This document shows, one piece after another, positions 63,985 through 64,000 of a DNA stretch of 64,000 bases (position 1 is its first letter; every line of letters begins with the position of its first letter). The notes beneath the pieces were generated by a model, which saw only the letters and a list, made by a program, of their open reading frames with translations, was not told where the DNA came from and ran no database searches. The stretch covers positions 71,817 to 135,816 of the forward strand of contig KV424000.1 of the NCBI GenBank assembly GCA_001632435.1, written 5' to 3'. The DNA is from Calocera cornea HHB12733 (Eukaryota; Basidiomycota; Dacrymycetes; Dacrymycetales; Dacrymycetaceae). Position numbers and translations under genes: made by a program.

Positions 63985-64000
63985 AGGAGCCTGGGCATTG

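Larger units (their letters stand above)
62290..64000. other. Gene-poor end region with motif arrays and inverted repeats
   Basis: No supported gene. It contains two clusters of AACGC/TTAACG-type motifs (62290-62355 and 62795-62875), an inverted repeat pair (62635-62697 and 63717-63780) and a dense CGGAAT/ATTCCG array from 63337 to the end. Open frames are short. It could be part of a non-autonomous transposable element. Confidence 0.5.

Overview
The window is nuclear DNA of a filamentous basidiomycete, most likely an Agaricomycete. The evidence is GC-rich coding sequence, many short introns of about 48-60 nt with GTGCGT/GTGAGT/GTACGT donors, and gene models that match fungal Erv14, Rer1, Ltn1, a sugar transporter, ALY/REF and MIO-type ammonia-lyase. 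Exon-intron structures were worked out by hand from reading frame, splice sites and paralog comparison. No tRNA, rRNA or CRISPR array was seen.

Layout. 1.6-4.2 kb: three small single-pass membrane proteins on the minus strand, here called the PY family because their tails carry PPxY/LPxY motifs. 4.7-6.6 kb: MFS sugar transporter (-). 8.3-9.1 kb: cornichon/Erv14 (-). 9.6-10.1 kb: fragment of an uncertain gene (-). 11.1-12.0 kb: Rer1 (+). 12.2-16.7 kb: three more PY genes (+), two of them a tandem segmental duplication. 17.4-23.7 kb: two divergent ammonia-lyase paralogs. 23.9-35.3 kb: three copies of an unrecognised gene family with a twin CX3C motif, interleaved with an ALY/REF mRNA-export factor (-), two F-box-like genes (-) and a probable mitochondrial protein (-). 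35.6-42.8 kb: F-box-like genes and pseudogenes (+) alternating with PY genes (-). 43.6-45.1 kb: two PY genes (-). 45.6-51.4 kb: the E3 ligase listerin (+). 52.0-62.3 kb: five more PY genes (+) plus remnants, interleaved with two tandem copies of an unrecognised 106-residue protein. 62.3-64.0 kb: apparently non-coding DNA with inverted repeats and dense short motifs.

Main point. The conserved genes (Erv14, Rer1, Ltn1, ALY/REF, transporter) are embedded in a lineage-expanded background. The PY family has 14 largely intact members and at least two decayed copies. Most intact members have a tiny first exon of 3n+1 nucleotides and a phase-1 intron inside the single transmembrane helix, followed by a cytosolic tail with a [L/P]-[P/S]-x-Y box mid-tail and a second PPxY-like box near the C terminus. 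PPxY/LPxY is the known ligand of Nedd4/Rsp5 WW domains. Two PY copies were co-duplicated with F-box-like genes and two others with the 106-residue gene. A working hypothesis is that this is a rapidly diversifying set of membrane ubiquitin-ligase adaptors or signalling receptors. Expression, WW binding and family distribution are not visible from the sequence.
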